This document shows, piece after piece, positions 24,516-34,207 of a stretch of DNA of 64,000 nt. The stretch comes from Tolypothrix tenuis PCC 7101. Lineage in GTDB: Bacteria > Cyanobacteriota > Cyanobacteriia > Cyanobacteriales > Nostocaceae. A program made the translations under genes and the position numbers. The notes below the pieces were generated by a model. That model had not been told where the DNA came from. It saw only the letters and a program-made list of their open reading frames with translations, and did no database searches. The stretch lies in contig NZ_AP018248.1 in the NCBI RefSeq assembly GCF_002368295.1, positions 3,359,725-3,423,724 on the forward strand. The letters are read 5' to 3'. Numbering within the stretch: position 1 is the stretch's first letter; every line of letters begins with the position of its first letter.

Positions 24516-24587
24516 CCACCAGAAGCCGAAAAGTGAGGCGCTGTGCTGATAACACAGATACAGGAGGGGCAGTACCTTCCTGGTGGA
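24516..24587 (+). tRNA. tRNA-Ile (GAT), degenerate T-loop
   Basis: Acceptor CCACCAG/CTGGTGG with A73, anticodon stem CTGTG/CACAG and loop CTGATAA. T-stem GGAGG/CCTTC carries a loop GGCAGTA in place of TTCRANY, and the D-loop lacks GG, so tertiary docking should be weak. Confidence 0.65.
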
Positions 24588-24695
24588 TTAGCAAATGCGA
24601 TCGCGTGATCAAAACATCCCTTGTAACTAGGGTACTGGACTTAGAAGTCTATTCGGCTAAAATCTATCAAGTAAGAGCGCGCGAGGCCAACGAGA
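24588..24695 (+). other. tail of the tRNA array, possible remnant
   Basis: TTAGC at 24588 and GGCTAA near 24655 bracket tRNA-like pieces (CTTAGAA, TTCGGCTAA), but no cloverleaf can be completed. Contains a HIP1 site at about 24598. Confidence 0.3.
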
Positions 24696-25487
24696 TTGGA
24701 CGATAATTATCAAACTTACTTGAATCGGGTAGCAAGAATGACGCTACCAGAAGCTTACAGATCTCAAGTCCAGCATATTCAAGAATCTTCTAAATTTCAG
24801 CCAGACTCGGGTTCTAGGCAAGCAGCACCATTTCCCGGCTACACGCTAATTACCCCACCTGCGGGGGAAGCAACAGAAAACTCTGCTTTCTATACGCAGT
24901 TAAAAGCTTATCAACAAAAACTGTTGGAGTTACCTACCAATAGTGATTTGATTGTGCCTGTACCGGATAGTAGTTTCCATTTGACGGTGGCAGATTTAAT
25001 TTGGGATAGTGCTTACCGTGATGCTTGTGAAAAAAATCCCCAATTTGAACAGCAGTTACATTCTTGCTGTGGGGAAATATTTCAGGAATATCAAAAATCT
25101 CTCACAGCTGATAGTAAACCTATTTATTGGCAAGTGCTGGGATTGATAGTCATGCCAAGAGCAATAGGAGTTTGCTTAGTACCACAGGATGAGCGCTGCT
25201 ACGAACAGGTGATTAAACTTCGCCGTACTATTTATCAAAATTCTCAATTAATGGCTTTGGGCATTGAACAACATTATCATTTCACCGCCCATATTACATT
25301 AGGCTATTTTGGAGCAATTTCGCCAGAACTAGACCGTACCAACTTGAGTACTATGCTGTCTGATTTGAATCAACAATGGCTTTTAAATTCACCGGAATTT
25401 TTAGTAGATCGCGTTGAATTGCGAAAATTTGATGACATGACACGCTATTATCGTCAACCTGATTGGCCGACTTTAGCTATTAGTTAA
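24696..25487 (+). CDS. 2H-phosphoesterase-like protein (DUF1868)
   Basis: 263 residues from a TTG start; an internal ATG at 24738 is the alternative. Two H-x-T motifs, SFHLTVADLIWDSAY (about residue 90) and FTAHITLGYFG (about 200), are the paired catalytic signatures of the 2H phosphoesterase superfamily (LigT/ThpR, cyclic phosphodiesterases), here in the DUF1868 branch. Members open 2',3'-cyclic phosphates of RNA ends or small nucleotides; the DUF1868 substrate is not established. It follows the tRNA array on the same strand with no terminator between, so it could be read through from the tRNA promoter. Confidence 0.8.
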   Translation: MDDNYQTYLNRVARMTLPEAYRSQVQHIQESSKFQPDSGSRQAAPFPGYTLITPPAGEATENSAFYTQLKAYQQKLLELPTNSDLIVPVPDSSFHLTVADLIWDSAYRDACEKNPQFEQQLHSCCGEIFQEYQKSLTADSKPIYWQVLGLIVMPRAIGVCLVPQDERCYEQVIKLRRTIYQNSQLMALGIEQHYHFTAHITLGYFGAISPELDRTNLSTMLSDLNQQWLLNSPEFLVDRVELRKFDDMTRYYRQPDWPTLAIS

Positions 25488-25632
25488 TAGTCAATATAAG
25501 GATGAAAGATGAAGTCTGAATTATGAAATTAATGTGCCCAAATGTAGATGGAATATAAACTATAAAAGCTGATTTTTTGTTTATTATTCCATTTTGCTGA
25601 TACCAATTCTTATTTCATCCTTCATCCTTTAT

Positions 25633-26412
25633 TTAAAATTCTTTTTGTTTATAAGCCAGATAAATCGCTTCTAAAAATTCGTCTGAGGAAACACCAGCAG
25701 GCATCTGCTCTAGGTTAATAATAGCTTGAACCTGTTGCGATAATTTTAGCGCTAGTAAAGATTTAGCTTTAGCTGACATTCCACTACGTCGTTGTAAATA
25801 TTCTCGAATTACAGCAAAATCATCTGGTAATAAGGGAGATAAATCAGCAATTTCTATTAGTTGTGCGTGTAATGATTTTGCTGGTTCTGAAATAGTTAAA
25901 GTTGCTGTTCCGATTGGGATTTGGTCTTGAATCACAATTGTGCCTGCAGCTAAATCGCCTAAGCGCTTTTCTTGACGAGTCAACATAATAAAAAAAGCGC
26001 CGATAAATAAAAATTCATCAACGGGACGCAGTAAGGCACGTAAAGCTGCCTGTTGTAAACCAATTGGTCTACCATCATCTCGAACAACGCGAATTTTAGC
26101 AATGCGTTTACCAGGGGTTTGTCCTTGCCATAAAGTTTCTAGAAACACGAAATAACCTGCATAAATAGTAAAAGTGATGATGAATGCGATCGCAATCATC
26201 CACAAACCCAAAGTAGAACCAACAACCGTTATCCAAAAATCCGAAAATTGGACGACAAGCAGCCAAAAAAGAATGTAGAACCCCACCAAAATGAAAGCCA
26301 AAATATGATAATCAATTATCAATGCCCAGGCACGATTACCAATTCCTGCAAGGGTAAATTCTAGTTCTACACTTTCGGGAGTACGGAATTTAACACGGTT
26401 AAAAAGGTGCAT
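25633..26412 (-). CDS. RDD-family membrane protein
   Basis: 259 residues. The RDD domain lies at about 18-150 with the conserved Arg and Asp in GNRAWALIIDYHI, three hydrophobic segments and GQTPGKRIAKIRVVRDDGRP between them. A soluble C-terminal tail (about 170-259) is unrecognised. RDD proteins are inner-membrane proteins of varied, mostly unknown function. It adjoins a multi-span protein on the same strand and a SpoIIM-family gene on the opposite strand, a grouping often seen in bacteria. Confidence 0.87.
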   Translation of the reverse strand: MHLFNRVKFRTPESVELEFTLAGIGNRAWALIIDYHILAFILVGFYILFWLLVVQFSDFWITVVGSTLGLWMIAIAFIITFTIYAGYFVFLETLWQGQTPGKRIAKIRVVRDDGRPIGLQQAALRALLRPVDEFLFIGAFFIMLTRQEKRLGDLAAGTIVIQDQIPIGTATLTISEPAKSLHAQLIEIADLSPLLPDDFAVIREYLQRRSGMSAKAKSLLALKLSQQVQAIINLEQMPAGVSSDEFLEAIYLAYKQKEF

Positions 26413-26491
26413 AAGTAATTTAAAATTAGCTATAAAAAAGCAGTCCTAATTAAATAGGACGAGGAGTAGGTTGTTGACTGTTGACTCTAGT

Positions 26492-26516
26492 ACAGACGCG
26501 ATTAATCGCGTTTCTG
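26492..26516. repeat. hairpin ACAGACGCGAT/ATCGCGTTTCTGT
   Basis: Short inverted repeat of a common cyanobacterial type between two minus-strand genes, with CTAGT directly before it. May serve as terminator for the upstream gene. Confidence 0.5.
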
Positions 26517-26530
26517 TGGCTTTTGACTGT

Positions 26531-27385
26531 TTAAATTTCGCGATCGCGTAACTTTAAGCCTAAGCCTTCACGACGACTCCGCAGGTCATAATAAATTACA
26601 GCTTTGATGCTTTGCCAAAATGGAAGAACGGCTGCGCCACTGGCAAAACTTAAAGCCAGAACTAGCAAAAATACCAGCACACTCGCAGCACTGTTTCCCT
26701 GTTGCAGTAGGGGTGTGAAAATTAACTGAATAATAGTTGCGAGGATTTGCACTACTAGTTGAATCGGAAATGTGATCAAAACAGCTACAAAGCTAATCAA
26801 CAGAATCCGCCAAACGTAACCTTGAGTTAACTCCCAACTCCGGCTAATGGTTGAGGTCGCATCAACATTATCCTCAATTGATAAGGGAACATCCACTAAA
26901 TAGAACCTGGTTAACAGCCAAAACACTGCAACCAAAGCCGCAATACCTACAATCAAGCCGATTAAAACTACAAGCAATGTCACCGCAGGGCTGCTTTGTT
27001 GACCTAACCCTCCGACTACGACAGCTGATAAAACGCCAACTATCACAAATCCAAAGCTAATACCGAAGACAATTCCCATAGCGACAATCGCCATTAACAG
27101 CATTGTTAATAAAAATTGCCATAATCGCGAATTTACAAAACGTTCACCCTCGCTAATGCTTTCTGGTTGATCGACTAAATCGCCAAAAGCTAAACGAGAA
27201 ATCAGCCCTGTCAGGGCATAAAATTTCGCCCAGCCATATACTGGAACAAGTATCCAAACGTAAGCTTTGAGGGCAAGTAAAAAGTAATCTTTGAGGTGAG
27301 AACGATACAATCTTATTCCTGCACTCACGACATTGCCCACACTCAGGGGTTGCATGGGACTAGGAGAACCAAAATCACCAGTCAT
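26531..27385 (-). CDS. multi-span membrane protein (glycerophosphodiesterase-membrane-domain/DUF975-like)
   Basis: 284 residues from the ATG at 27385, preceded by AAGGA; a TTG 21 bp further upstream is less likely. Six hydrophobic segments with long Ala/Val/Ile runs. The segment VDATSTISRSWELTQGYVWR in the middle is typical of the DUF975-type membrane domain. No catalytic motif is visible. Role unknown; context is with the RDD protein downstream and the divergent SpoIIM-family gene. Confidence 0.7.
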   Translation of the reverse strand: MTGDFGSPSPMQPLSVGNVVSAGIRLYRSHLKDYFLLALKAYVWILVPVYGWAKFYALTGLISRLAFGDLVDQPESISEGERFVNSRLWQFLLTMLLMAIVAMGIVFGISFGFVIVGVLSAVVVGGLGQQSSPAVTLLVVLIGLIVGIAALVAVFWLLTRFYLVDVPLSIEDNVDATSTISRSWELTQGYVWRILLISFVAVLITFPIQLVVQILATIIQLIFTPLLQQGNSAASVLVFLLVLALSFASGAAVLPFWQSIKAVIYYDLRSRREGLGLKLRDREI

Positions 27386-27464
27386 GATGTTATATTTTCC
27401 TTGCAAGTACGGAGATGAATTGAGGCTATCTTAAATTACACTCACCCAAATCCTCCCAAAATTT

Positions 27465-28415
27465 ATGAATATTCAACGTTGGATTGCGCGACGGGAATTA
27501 AATTGGCAGCGTTTGGATACCCTTTTACGGCAGGTAGAAAAAAAAGGGTTAAAATCGCTGCGGGCGATGGAAATTAGGGAATTAGCCAGTTTATATCGTT
27601 CAGTAGCAGCAGATTTAGCACGCGCCCGTACTCAAAAAGTCGGCAATACGTTGATTCAAAGTTTACAATCTTTAACGACTCGCGCCTATACGCAGATTTA
27701 TCAAGGTTCGCGACGGCAGGAATGGCAAGCTGTATTAGAGTTCTACAAATGGGGATTACCTGCTGTAGTGCAGCAAACATTCCCCTATATCGCTATAGCT
27801 ACGGCTTTATTTTTGTTAGGGGTGTTAGTTGCTTGGTGGTATGCTTGGCAAGACCCCAGCTTTATGCCGTTGATTGTACCCGAAAGTTTAATTTCCCGCG
27901 TGCGAGACGATCGCAAATTGTGGATGGGGTCAATTGTGGGGATCGAACCCCTAGCATCGAGCAGTATTATGATTAATAATTTATCGGTTTCCTTTGGGGC
28001 TGTTGCTGGTGGAATTACAGCCGGGGCATACACAACATATTTAATGATATTTAATGGTTTATTAATTGGTGCGATTGGCACATTGGTAGGTCAAAATCAT
28101 CTTGCTTATCCCTTTTGGGCTTTTGTATTTCCACATGGTTCTTTAGAATTACCTGCTATTTTTTTTGCTGGTGGTGCAGGATTGCTAATAGCAAGAGCAA
28201 TTTTGTTTCCTGGTAAATATCGTCGTCGGGATGCACTGAAATCTTACGGTTCCCAGGCAGCACAGTTAGTATTTGGGATTGTACCGATGTTAGTAATTGC
28301 TGGCACTATTGAGGGGTTTTTCTCACCTAATCCCAGCATCCCAGACCCTTTAAAATATCTTGCGGGGATGGGATTGTTTGTGCTTTTGGTAATGTATTGT
28401 AGTCGTAAGCGTTAA
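27465..28415 (+). CDS. stage II sporulation protein M (SpoIIM)-family membrane protein
   Basis: 316 residues. A charged N-terminus (RRELNWQRLDTLLRQ, ELASLYRSVAADLARAR) is followed by five to six membrane segments with ASSSIMINNLSVSFGAVAGG and the FVFPHGSLELPAIFFAGGAG region typical of the family. Cyanobacteria do not sporulate. In non-sporulating bacteria these proteins occur with RDD, MoxR and DUF58 proteins, as partly here, with an unknown envelope-related role. Confidence 0.87.
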   Translation: MNIQRWIARRELNWQRLDTLLRQVEKKGLKSLRAMEIRELASLYRSVAADLARARTQKVGNTLIQSLQSLTTRAYTQIYQGSRRQEWQAVLEFYKWGLPAVVQQTFPYIAIATALFLLGVLVAWWYAWQDPSFMPLIVPESLISRVRDDRKLWMGSIVGIEPLASSSIMINNLSVSFGAVAGGITAGAYTTYLMIFNGLLIGAIGTLVGQNHLAYPFWAFVFPHGSLELPAIFFAGGAGLLIARAILFPGKYRRRDALKSYGSQAAQLVFGIVPMLVIAGTIEGFFSPNPSIPDPLKYLAGMGLFVLLVMYCSRKR

Positions 28416-28595
28416 GGGGCTTCCAACTAAAAACTATCCTATCGCTAGGGCGAGCAGAGAAAGAGAAAGAATTTGTTCCATATCTTCGCCCTTTCTGATT
28501 GAATAATTTAATTTCTGAAAGTTCCTAATCAAGTCTCTTAATTAGCATCGCTTTTTCATCACTTGCTTTAAATTAGAATAGTAAGCCCTAACTAA
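28416..28595. other. intergenic, nothing recognised
   Basis: Between the SpoIIM-family gene and MITE copy B. No gene or clear structure. Confidence 0.4.
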
Positions 28596-28932
28596 TACCA
28601 ATTCAAATAATGTTTGCGACAGATAAATTCTTTGTAAGGGCACGGCATCCTCAATCTTTTGGCATATCAAATATCTTACTGGTGCCCATTGGTGTCAACT
28701 TAACGTGAAACCCGCTTGCTTGTAAGGTTTCGCCCTCACCCTGTGCCCCTCTCCCACAGGGAGAAGGGAGCAAGAGATTTAGTTCCCCTTCTCCTGCGGG
28801 AGAAGGGGTTAGGGGATGAGGGCGCGAGGTATTTGTACAACGCCCGCCCTATATAGCTTTAAGCTTAAGTTGACACAGGTGACTGGTGCCGTGCCCCTAC
28901 TCATCTGTCGCGTTCTTTTTTCAAATTGGTAT
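28596..28932. mobile_element. MITE copy B interrupted by a nested 195-bp element
   Basis: The outer parts match copy A at both ends (ATACCAATT ... TTGGTAT; GCGACAGAT/ATCTGTCGC). The loop is split at ACTGGTGCC, which is duplicated on both sides of the insert (28678-28686 and 28882-28890). Confidence 0.88.
28687..28881. mobile_element. 195-bp nested element, copy 1
   Basis: Ends CATTGGTGTCAACTTAA and TTAAGTTGACACAGGTG (terminal inverted repeats with four differences near the right tip), flanked by the 9-bp duplication ACTGGTGCC. Inside is a CT/GA-rich hairpin (CCCTTCTCCTGCGGGAGAAG region). Non-coding. Confidence 0.88.
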
Positions 28933-28938
28933 AAGAAA

Positions 28939-28973
28939 TTAAACCCCTCCTTCCACGAGAAGAGGGGTTTAAA
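28939..28973 (-). terminator. terminator of PRC-barrel gene
   Basis: TTAAACCCCTC pairs with GAGGGGTTTAA across an 11-nt loop, 46 bp beyond the stop; T-rich on the minus-strand side. Confidence 0.65.
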
Positions 28974-29018
28974 TTTAAAATTTAATTACGAATTAGAAAT
29001 TACGAATTACGAATTACT

Positions 29019-30002
29019 TTAATATCCTTCTTCTTCGTATTCTGGTTGTTTTTCTTTGACTTTCTTGGGAATATTTACTGGTTGGGGGACATCTTCCCAC
29101 GCATCGCCATCTACATCGTCATAGTTGTCATATTCATCGACGTAGGGCTTTTTGTAGGGTTGAGCTTCAAATTTAGCGGGCTGCGAATACCTGTCTTTAT
29201 CTGTAGCCTCACTCCAGTTGTCTTCTTCGTCGTCTTCTTCGTATTGAATCGATTCGTACTGGCGCGCTTGCATTACTTGGCGCTGGGGTCTTTCTTCTTC
29301 TACATAGTCCTCATCCCACTCTTCCCTGGCTACGGGTTCGGGGGTGTGAACTTTGGGCTTGGGTGGCTGTAATGGTACACCGCTGGGTAGTTGTTTGTCT
29401 GGGGTAACTGTGCGAGGCGCACTATAGCCGTATTCTTCATCATCGCTGCGATCCCAGGGGGCTTTGCCGATTCCCATGCGTTCTAGAACGCCAACTGTCA
29501 ATTGATTGACGCGTTCTTCGGCTCCTTCAAATACAATTAATCGACTGGGGCCTGTGCTGACGATTTCATCTATTGAGAGTTCGTAAGTACTTAGCACTTG
29601 CTCGGGAATTTGTGGTAATCCCACAGAAGCAATGACTATAGAGTGAAGTTTGCCATTTTCACCATTGAATTTGAAGCCGCGTACTCTACCTAGTACTTCA
29701 CCGGTTTCTGTAATTACTTCCCAGTTAATCAGGTTGCTTAATGCTTCAACTTCAATATCTTCGATTACGTCCTCGTTATCGACCAGGATGACATCACCAA
29801 TCTGGCTGATACTGCTAAGGTACATATTGCGCGGTATACCAGAAATAGAGATCAGGCTGTCTCTCAAACCAAGAGCTACAACCTCTCGTTGGTCAATATC
29901 CACCCAGACTTGACTAACTATACCTACCCGCTTACCGTTGTCGCGGGTAATTACCTGGGTATTTAATATGTCGGAACGCCTAATTATCTGTTCAGAGGTC
30001 AT
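29019..30002 (-). CDS. PRC-barrel domain protein with acidic tail
   Basis: 327 residues from the ATG at 30002 (AGGA about 11 nt upstream); an 18-residue longer frame is less likely. Two PRC-barrel domains: about 1-80 (VITRDNGKRVGIVSQVWVDI) and about 85-165 (VITETGEVLGRVRGFKF). The C-terminal 130 residues are disordered and very acidic (EEWDEDYVEEERP, EEDDEEDNWSEA). It lies 58 bp downstream of smc on the same strand, so it is probably co-expressed. PRC barrels mediate RNA-processing or membrane-associated interactions. A link to chromosome segregation is only inferred from position. Confidence 0.82.
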   Translation of the reverse strand: MTSEQIIRRSDILNTQVITRDNGKRVGIVSQVWVDIDQREVVALGLRDSLISISGIPRNMYLSSISQIGDVILVDNEDVIEDIEVEALSNLINWEVITETGEVLGRVRGFKFNGENGKLHSIVIASVGLPQIPEQVLSTYELSIDEIVSTGPSRLIVFEGAEERVNQLTVGVLERMGIGKAPWDRSDDEEYGYSAPRTVTPDKQLPSGVPLQPPKPKVHTPEPVAREEWDEDYVEEERPQRQVMQARQYESIQYEEDDEEDNWSEATDKDRYSQPAKFEAQPYKKPYVDEYDNYDDVDGDAWEDVPQPVNIPKKVKEKQPEYEEEGY

Positions 30003-30060
30003 TCTATACCGAGTCCTGATCTCGAATCCGGTTAATCTATACACTATTATTAACAAAAAC

Positions 30061-33000
30061 TCAAGCAGATGTATGGTCGGCTTGCAATTTAATTCCCAAA
30101 ACTTGGGTGTAAGCTCCCCGTGCTTGAGTAACGCCTATTGTGCGTTCGGCTGATTCTATCATCGGTCGGCGCAAACTCACAACTATAAATTGAGCTTGTT
30201 TAGCCTGTTGTTTAATCATTTTAGCTAATCGTTCTACGTTTGCCCCATCCAAAAACATATCGACTTCATCGAAAGCATAAAAGGGGGAAGGACGATAACG
30301 TTGTAGGGAAAAGATAAAGCTTAAGGCTGTTAAGGATTTTTCTCCCCCAGACATGGAGGCTAGTCTTTGGACTGGTTTACCTTTGGGGTGGGCGACTAAA
30401 TTTAAGCCGCTGCTAAATGGATCTTCGGGATCGTCTAGTTGTAGGTAGCCGTCACCCTCGGAAAGGGTGGCGAAAATAGATTGGAAGTTCTCGTTCACTG
30501 CGTCGAAAGCTTCCTTAAAGGCGCGTTGACGTAATGTAGTAAAGTTTTCAATCCGTAAAAGTAATTCTGTGCGCTCCCCTTCTAAGGTTTCCAGCTTTTG
30601 CGTCAGTTCTTGCAGACGGTTTTGGGTGCGTTCGTATTCTTCCAAAGCCAGCATATTTACTGGTTCCATTGCTTGCAGACGTTTGGCAAGCGATCGCAAT
30701 TCTTTCTGCAATTCTTCTAAGTCTACTTGATCGGGGACTTCCGGTAGGGGGCTGGGTAGTTCGGCGGCGACGGTTTGCAGTTGCTCCCTCACATTAACGA
30801 TTTCCTCGCGCTTGGCTGTGAGGGTTTCTTGGAGTTTTTGCAGTTCCCATTCTAATTGTTGCTGACGCAGGAGGTGCGATCGCAGTTCTTGTTCGGTGCG
30901 ATCGCGTTTTTGTTTTTCTTCGCCTAAACTCAGTTCCATCTGACTCAATTTCGCCTTAAGTGCGGCGATTTGAGCGCTGAGTGCTGAGTGTTGGGTGCTG
31001 ATGAAGCTTAATTGATTTTGCTGGGTTTCTTGCTCATGCTGGTATTGGGTAATCCGTTCCTCAGCTTCTTGGATTTTTTCTTGTAAACGCTGTTGCTGGT
31101 TTTCGAGATTTCTTAACCTTTGCTCTGCTTCCCGTAAGGCTGTTTCTCGTTGTTGTAATTGTTGCTCTTGGTTTTTAATGGTGGCTTGGATTTGTTGCCA
31201 TTCACTGGGGGTTTGGGAGGCTTCTAACTCCGCTAATGTTTGTCGCCATTGTTGCAACTGATTTTCTTGTCCCGGTAATTCCCGATCCAAAACTTCCAAG
31301 CGAGATTGCGCGGTGGCAAATTTTTCGCTGTTTTGCGCTAATTGCGATCGCGTATTTTCTAACTGCGCTGTCAAAGTTTTAATTTCTTTTTGCAGCTGTT
31401 CTAATTGGATCTGCTGTTCTCGCCTGGCTTGACGCGCTTCTGTAACTTCTTGCGCTAAGGTTTTGGTTTTGGCTGCGAGAGTAGAAATGGCTTCTGTACA
31501 ACGTTCTAAAACTCTCTCAATTTCCCCCAAGCGTCTTTTTAAAGCGGCGACTTCTTCGGGTTCAGCCGCTTCGACGTTCCCAAAGCGTAACGCCGAACGC
31601 TGGGTGTTGCTACCACCAGTCATCGCACCGCTAGTTTCCAATAATTCCCCGTCTAAGGTGACGATGCGGTATAAACCTAAGTTTTTCCGCGCCTGTTCTA
31701 GGGTAGAAAAAACGACGGTATTACCAAAAACATAGCTAAAAACATCTTTATAACGGCGATCGCACTCAACTAAGTTTACAGCGTAGTTGACAAAGCCACT
31801 GGCTAAACGCAGTGTGGCATCTTGGGTAAATCTGGGAGCATTAATTTTATTTAACGGTAAAAAAGTGGCTCTTCCGGCGCGTTTCTGTTTCAGCAGTTCA
31901 ATTCCCGCCGCACCAACACCGTCATCTTCCACCACTATATGTCCCAAGCGCCCACCAGCGGCAATTTCCAAAGCTAGTTGGTAACGGGGTTCAACTCTGC
32001 CTAACTGTACCACTAAGCCACAAAGTCCCGGCAATCCCGATTGCAAGATGACTTTGCTAGCTTGGGTTCCTTGAACTTCTTGCTGTGCTTGCGCTTGCGC
32101 TTCGAGTTTATCTAGTTGGCGTTGTTTTTCCCGCTGTTCTTGCAGTAAGCGCTTTTGCGTATCTTGTTGAATTTGCAGTTCTTGTTCTGTGGCTGCCAGG
32201 TTTTGCGCTAAATTTTGAATGGGTTCGCTAGAGGTGTTAAATTCTGCTTCTAAGCGACTACATTCAGCTTGTTTTGTGGCTAATTCTGGCTCTAAGCTAG
32301 CCACCAGCTGGGTTTGTTCTTGAATTTGCTGCTGTAGCTGATCGTTGCGTTCTCTTAGCTGCGCTTGTTCGGTGCGTTGGGGTTCCAGCGTTTGCAGCAG
32401 CGTTTCAATTTGACGGTTTAACGCCGTTTGTTGCTGTACCCAAGCTTCCGAAGCCGAAGCAATTTCCGCCGCTGCTTGGCGAGAAGTTTCTAGTGCTTGT
32501 TGCGTCTCATCTCGTTGCTGTTGTAAGTAGACAATCGATTGCTTTTCAATTACCTGAGTTTCCGCAATTTGTTCGAGGGAACGTTGGTGTTGTTGAATTT
32601 CTTGCTGACTTTGCGTCTGGCGTTTCCCAGTTTCTTGAATTGCGGTGTCTAATTCGCTGCGCTGACGCTGGAGTTGTTTGTGTTCAGCTTCTTGGGTGGC
32701 GAGGGTAGATTGTACTGCTAACAGTTCCTCTTCCCCTAAAGCTTTAACATGGGCGTTGAGTTTATCTAATTCAACGGTGGTTTGCTCAATTGTAGTGTTA
32801 AGAGTTGTCAGTTCCGCAGACAGTTCTTCAGATTTGCGATCGCCACTTTGAATTTGATTAGCTAATTTTTCTTGCTGTGCTTGTAGGGAACGCCAGGATA
32901 ACACAGCTTCCCAGGATTGTTTCGCCAAATATTCAGCGCGGAGTTTTTGATACTTTTCAGCTTTGGCGCGGTCTTGAGACAGGCGATCGCGTTGTACAGT

Positions 33001-33732
33001 TAATTCAGTTTCAATAATCCGACAACTATCTTCCTTTTCCTTCACCTCATCTAAAGTCGCCTTGGCTTGGTGAATTTTGCGATCAAACGCCGCTACCCCC
33101 GCCAATTCATCAATAATTTCTCGCCGTTCTCTGGCGTTCATCGAAATAATGCTAGTGACATCCCCTTGCAGTACCACGTTGTAGCCTTCGGGGTAAATCC
33201 GTAGTGTTTCTAAGGCTTCATGTAACTCTGTGAGGGTGCAAGAAGCGCCGTTAATATAGTAATTCGATGTATAAGTTCCCTGGTGCGTCACCCGTAGTTT
33301 TCTGGTGACACTCCACTCATTCGACGATTCGGGATTGGGAAGTTTGGATTTTAACTTGTCTTCCTCAACGTTCTCAACTTCCTCAACTTCCTCAATTTCT
33401 AATACTTCGACTTCCTCTATATTTTCTAGGCTTTGCGGCTTTGTATCATTGATTGAGACTGCATCCGAAATATCAAAAGTCACCGTCACACTAGCTTCTA
33501 CAGTGGCACGGCTTTTAGCTGTTTGAGTATTATTGACCAAATCTGGGAGGCGATCGGCGCGCATCCCTTTAGAACTAGCGAGTCCGAGACAAAACAACAG
33601 CGCATCAAGAATATTAGATTTCCCAGAACCATTTGGCCCAGATATGACAGTAAACCCCCCCAGCAAAGGAACTTGGGTAGTACCACCAAAGGATTTAAAG
33701 TTTGTAAGTTCGACGCGCTTTACATGAACCAT
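30061..33732 (-). CDS. smc: chromosome partition protein SMC
   Basis: 1223 residues, full length. N-terminal ATPase half with Walker A GPNGSGKSNILDA near 32-44. Long coiled coils rich in Q/E/L flank a hinge at about 520-690 (GLPGLCGLVVQLGRVEPRYQ, SGAMTGG). The C-terminal half has the signature SMSGGEKSLTALSF and Walker B FYAFDEVDMFLDGAN. An acidic, low-complexity insert (ENIEEVEVLEIEEVEEVENV) interrupts the N-terminal head at about 105-130. SMC with ScpA/ScpB compacts and separates chromosomes; no scp gene is in this window. Start ATG has divergent-free upstream DNA. Confidence 0.96.
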   Translation of the reverse strand: MVHVKRVELTNFKSFGGTTQVPLLGGFTVISGPNGSGKSNILDALLFCLGLASSKGMRADRLPDLVNNTQTAKSRATVEASVTVTFDISDAVSINDTKPQSLENIEEVEVLEIEEVEEVENVEEDKLKSKLPNPESSNEWSVTRKLRVTHQGTYTSNYYINGASCTLTELHEALETLRIYPEGYNVVLQGDVTSIISMNARERREIIDELAGVAAFDRKIHQAKATLDEVKEKEDSCRIIETELTVQRDRLSQDRAKAEKYQKLRAEYLAKQSWEAVLSWRSLQAQQEKLANQIQSGDRKSEELSAELTTLNTTIEQTTVELDKLNAHVKALGEEELLAVQSTLATQEAEHKQLQRQRSELDTAIQETGKRQTQSQQEIQQHQRSLEQIAETQVIEKQSIVYLQQQRDETQQALETSRQAAAEIASASEAWVQQQTALNRQIETLLQTLEPQRTEQAQLRERNDQLQQQIQEQTQLVASLEPELATKQAECSRLEAEFNTSSEPIQNLAQNLAATEQELQIQQDTQKRLLQEQREKQRQLDKLEAQAQAQQEVQGTQASKVILQSGLPGLCGLVVQLGRVEPRYQLALEIAAGGRLGHIVVEDDGVGAAGIELLKQKRAGRATFLPLNKINAPRFTQDATLRLASGFVNYAVNLVECDRRYKDVFSYVFGNTVVFSTLEQARKNLGLYRIVTLDGELLETSGAMTGGSNTQRSALRFGNVEAAEPEEVAALKRRLGEIERVLERCTEAISTLAAKTKTLAQEVTEARQARREQQIQLEQLQKEIKTLTAQLENTRSQLAQNSEKFATAQSRLEVLDRELPGQENQLQQWRQTLAELEASQTPSEWQQIQATIKNQEQQLQQRETALREAEQRLRNLENQQQRLQEKIQEAEERITQYQHEQETQQNQLSFISTQHSALSAQIAALKAKLSQMELSLGEEKQKRDRTEQELRSHLLRQQQLEWELQKLQETLTAKREEIVNVREQLQTVAAELPSPLPEVPDQVDLEELQKELRSLAKRLQAMEPVNMLALEEYERTQNRLQELTQKLETLEGERTELLLRIENFTTLRQRAFKEAFDAVNENFQSIFATLSEGDGYLQLDDPEDPFSSGLNLVAHPKGKPVQRLASMSGGEKSLTALSFIFSLQRYRPSPFYAFDEVDMFLDGANVERLAKMIKQQAKQAQFIVVSLRRPMIESAERTIGVTQARGAYTQVLGIKLQADHTSA

Positions 33733-34207
33733 AGGCGCAAGGTAGCTGGGTTTATGAAGTAAAAGTGTAGCAAGGAAATATAGATTGTCTACTAGTTGAG
33801 CTAGATAATTTAGGTTTTATTGAACCACAGAGGCGCAGAGAACGCAGAGAGAAGGAAAGGGAGTTTAGCAGTACTGTGAAGCAACTGGATACTTTCCATA
33901 CTGCTCGGTCAAGTATTTTAAACTAGTAATTTGGTTCAGGGAAAGGGTGAAAGGTTTTTTATTGAACCTTTTACCCTTCTCCTTTTGCCCTGAACCGACA
34001 AGTATTGAGTATATTTTTACTCACTCATCTTCACTCGTAGTTTAGTTAGCAAAATTATTTAAGCATCACCAGAGGATGCTTATCTGAACATTTGTACTAG
34101 CGTTAATATACCAGTCTGAGAGGATGTCTGAAAAATTAAGTTTTATCAGTAACGAAATTTATAAGTGTGAATTTGTCATTGAATGTTGTCAATTCTAGAG
34201 CAAATGT
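33733..34207. other. intergenic with a long imperfect hairpin
   Basis: A 64-nt inverted repeat at 33933-33996 (GGTTCAGGG...CCCTGAACC, inner AAAGGTT/AACCTTT), followed by CAAGTATTGAGTAT which resembles 20580-20600. A CACAGAGGCGCAGAGAACGC-type cyanobacterial repeat lies at about 33825-33850. No gene seen. Confidence 0.6.
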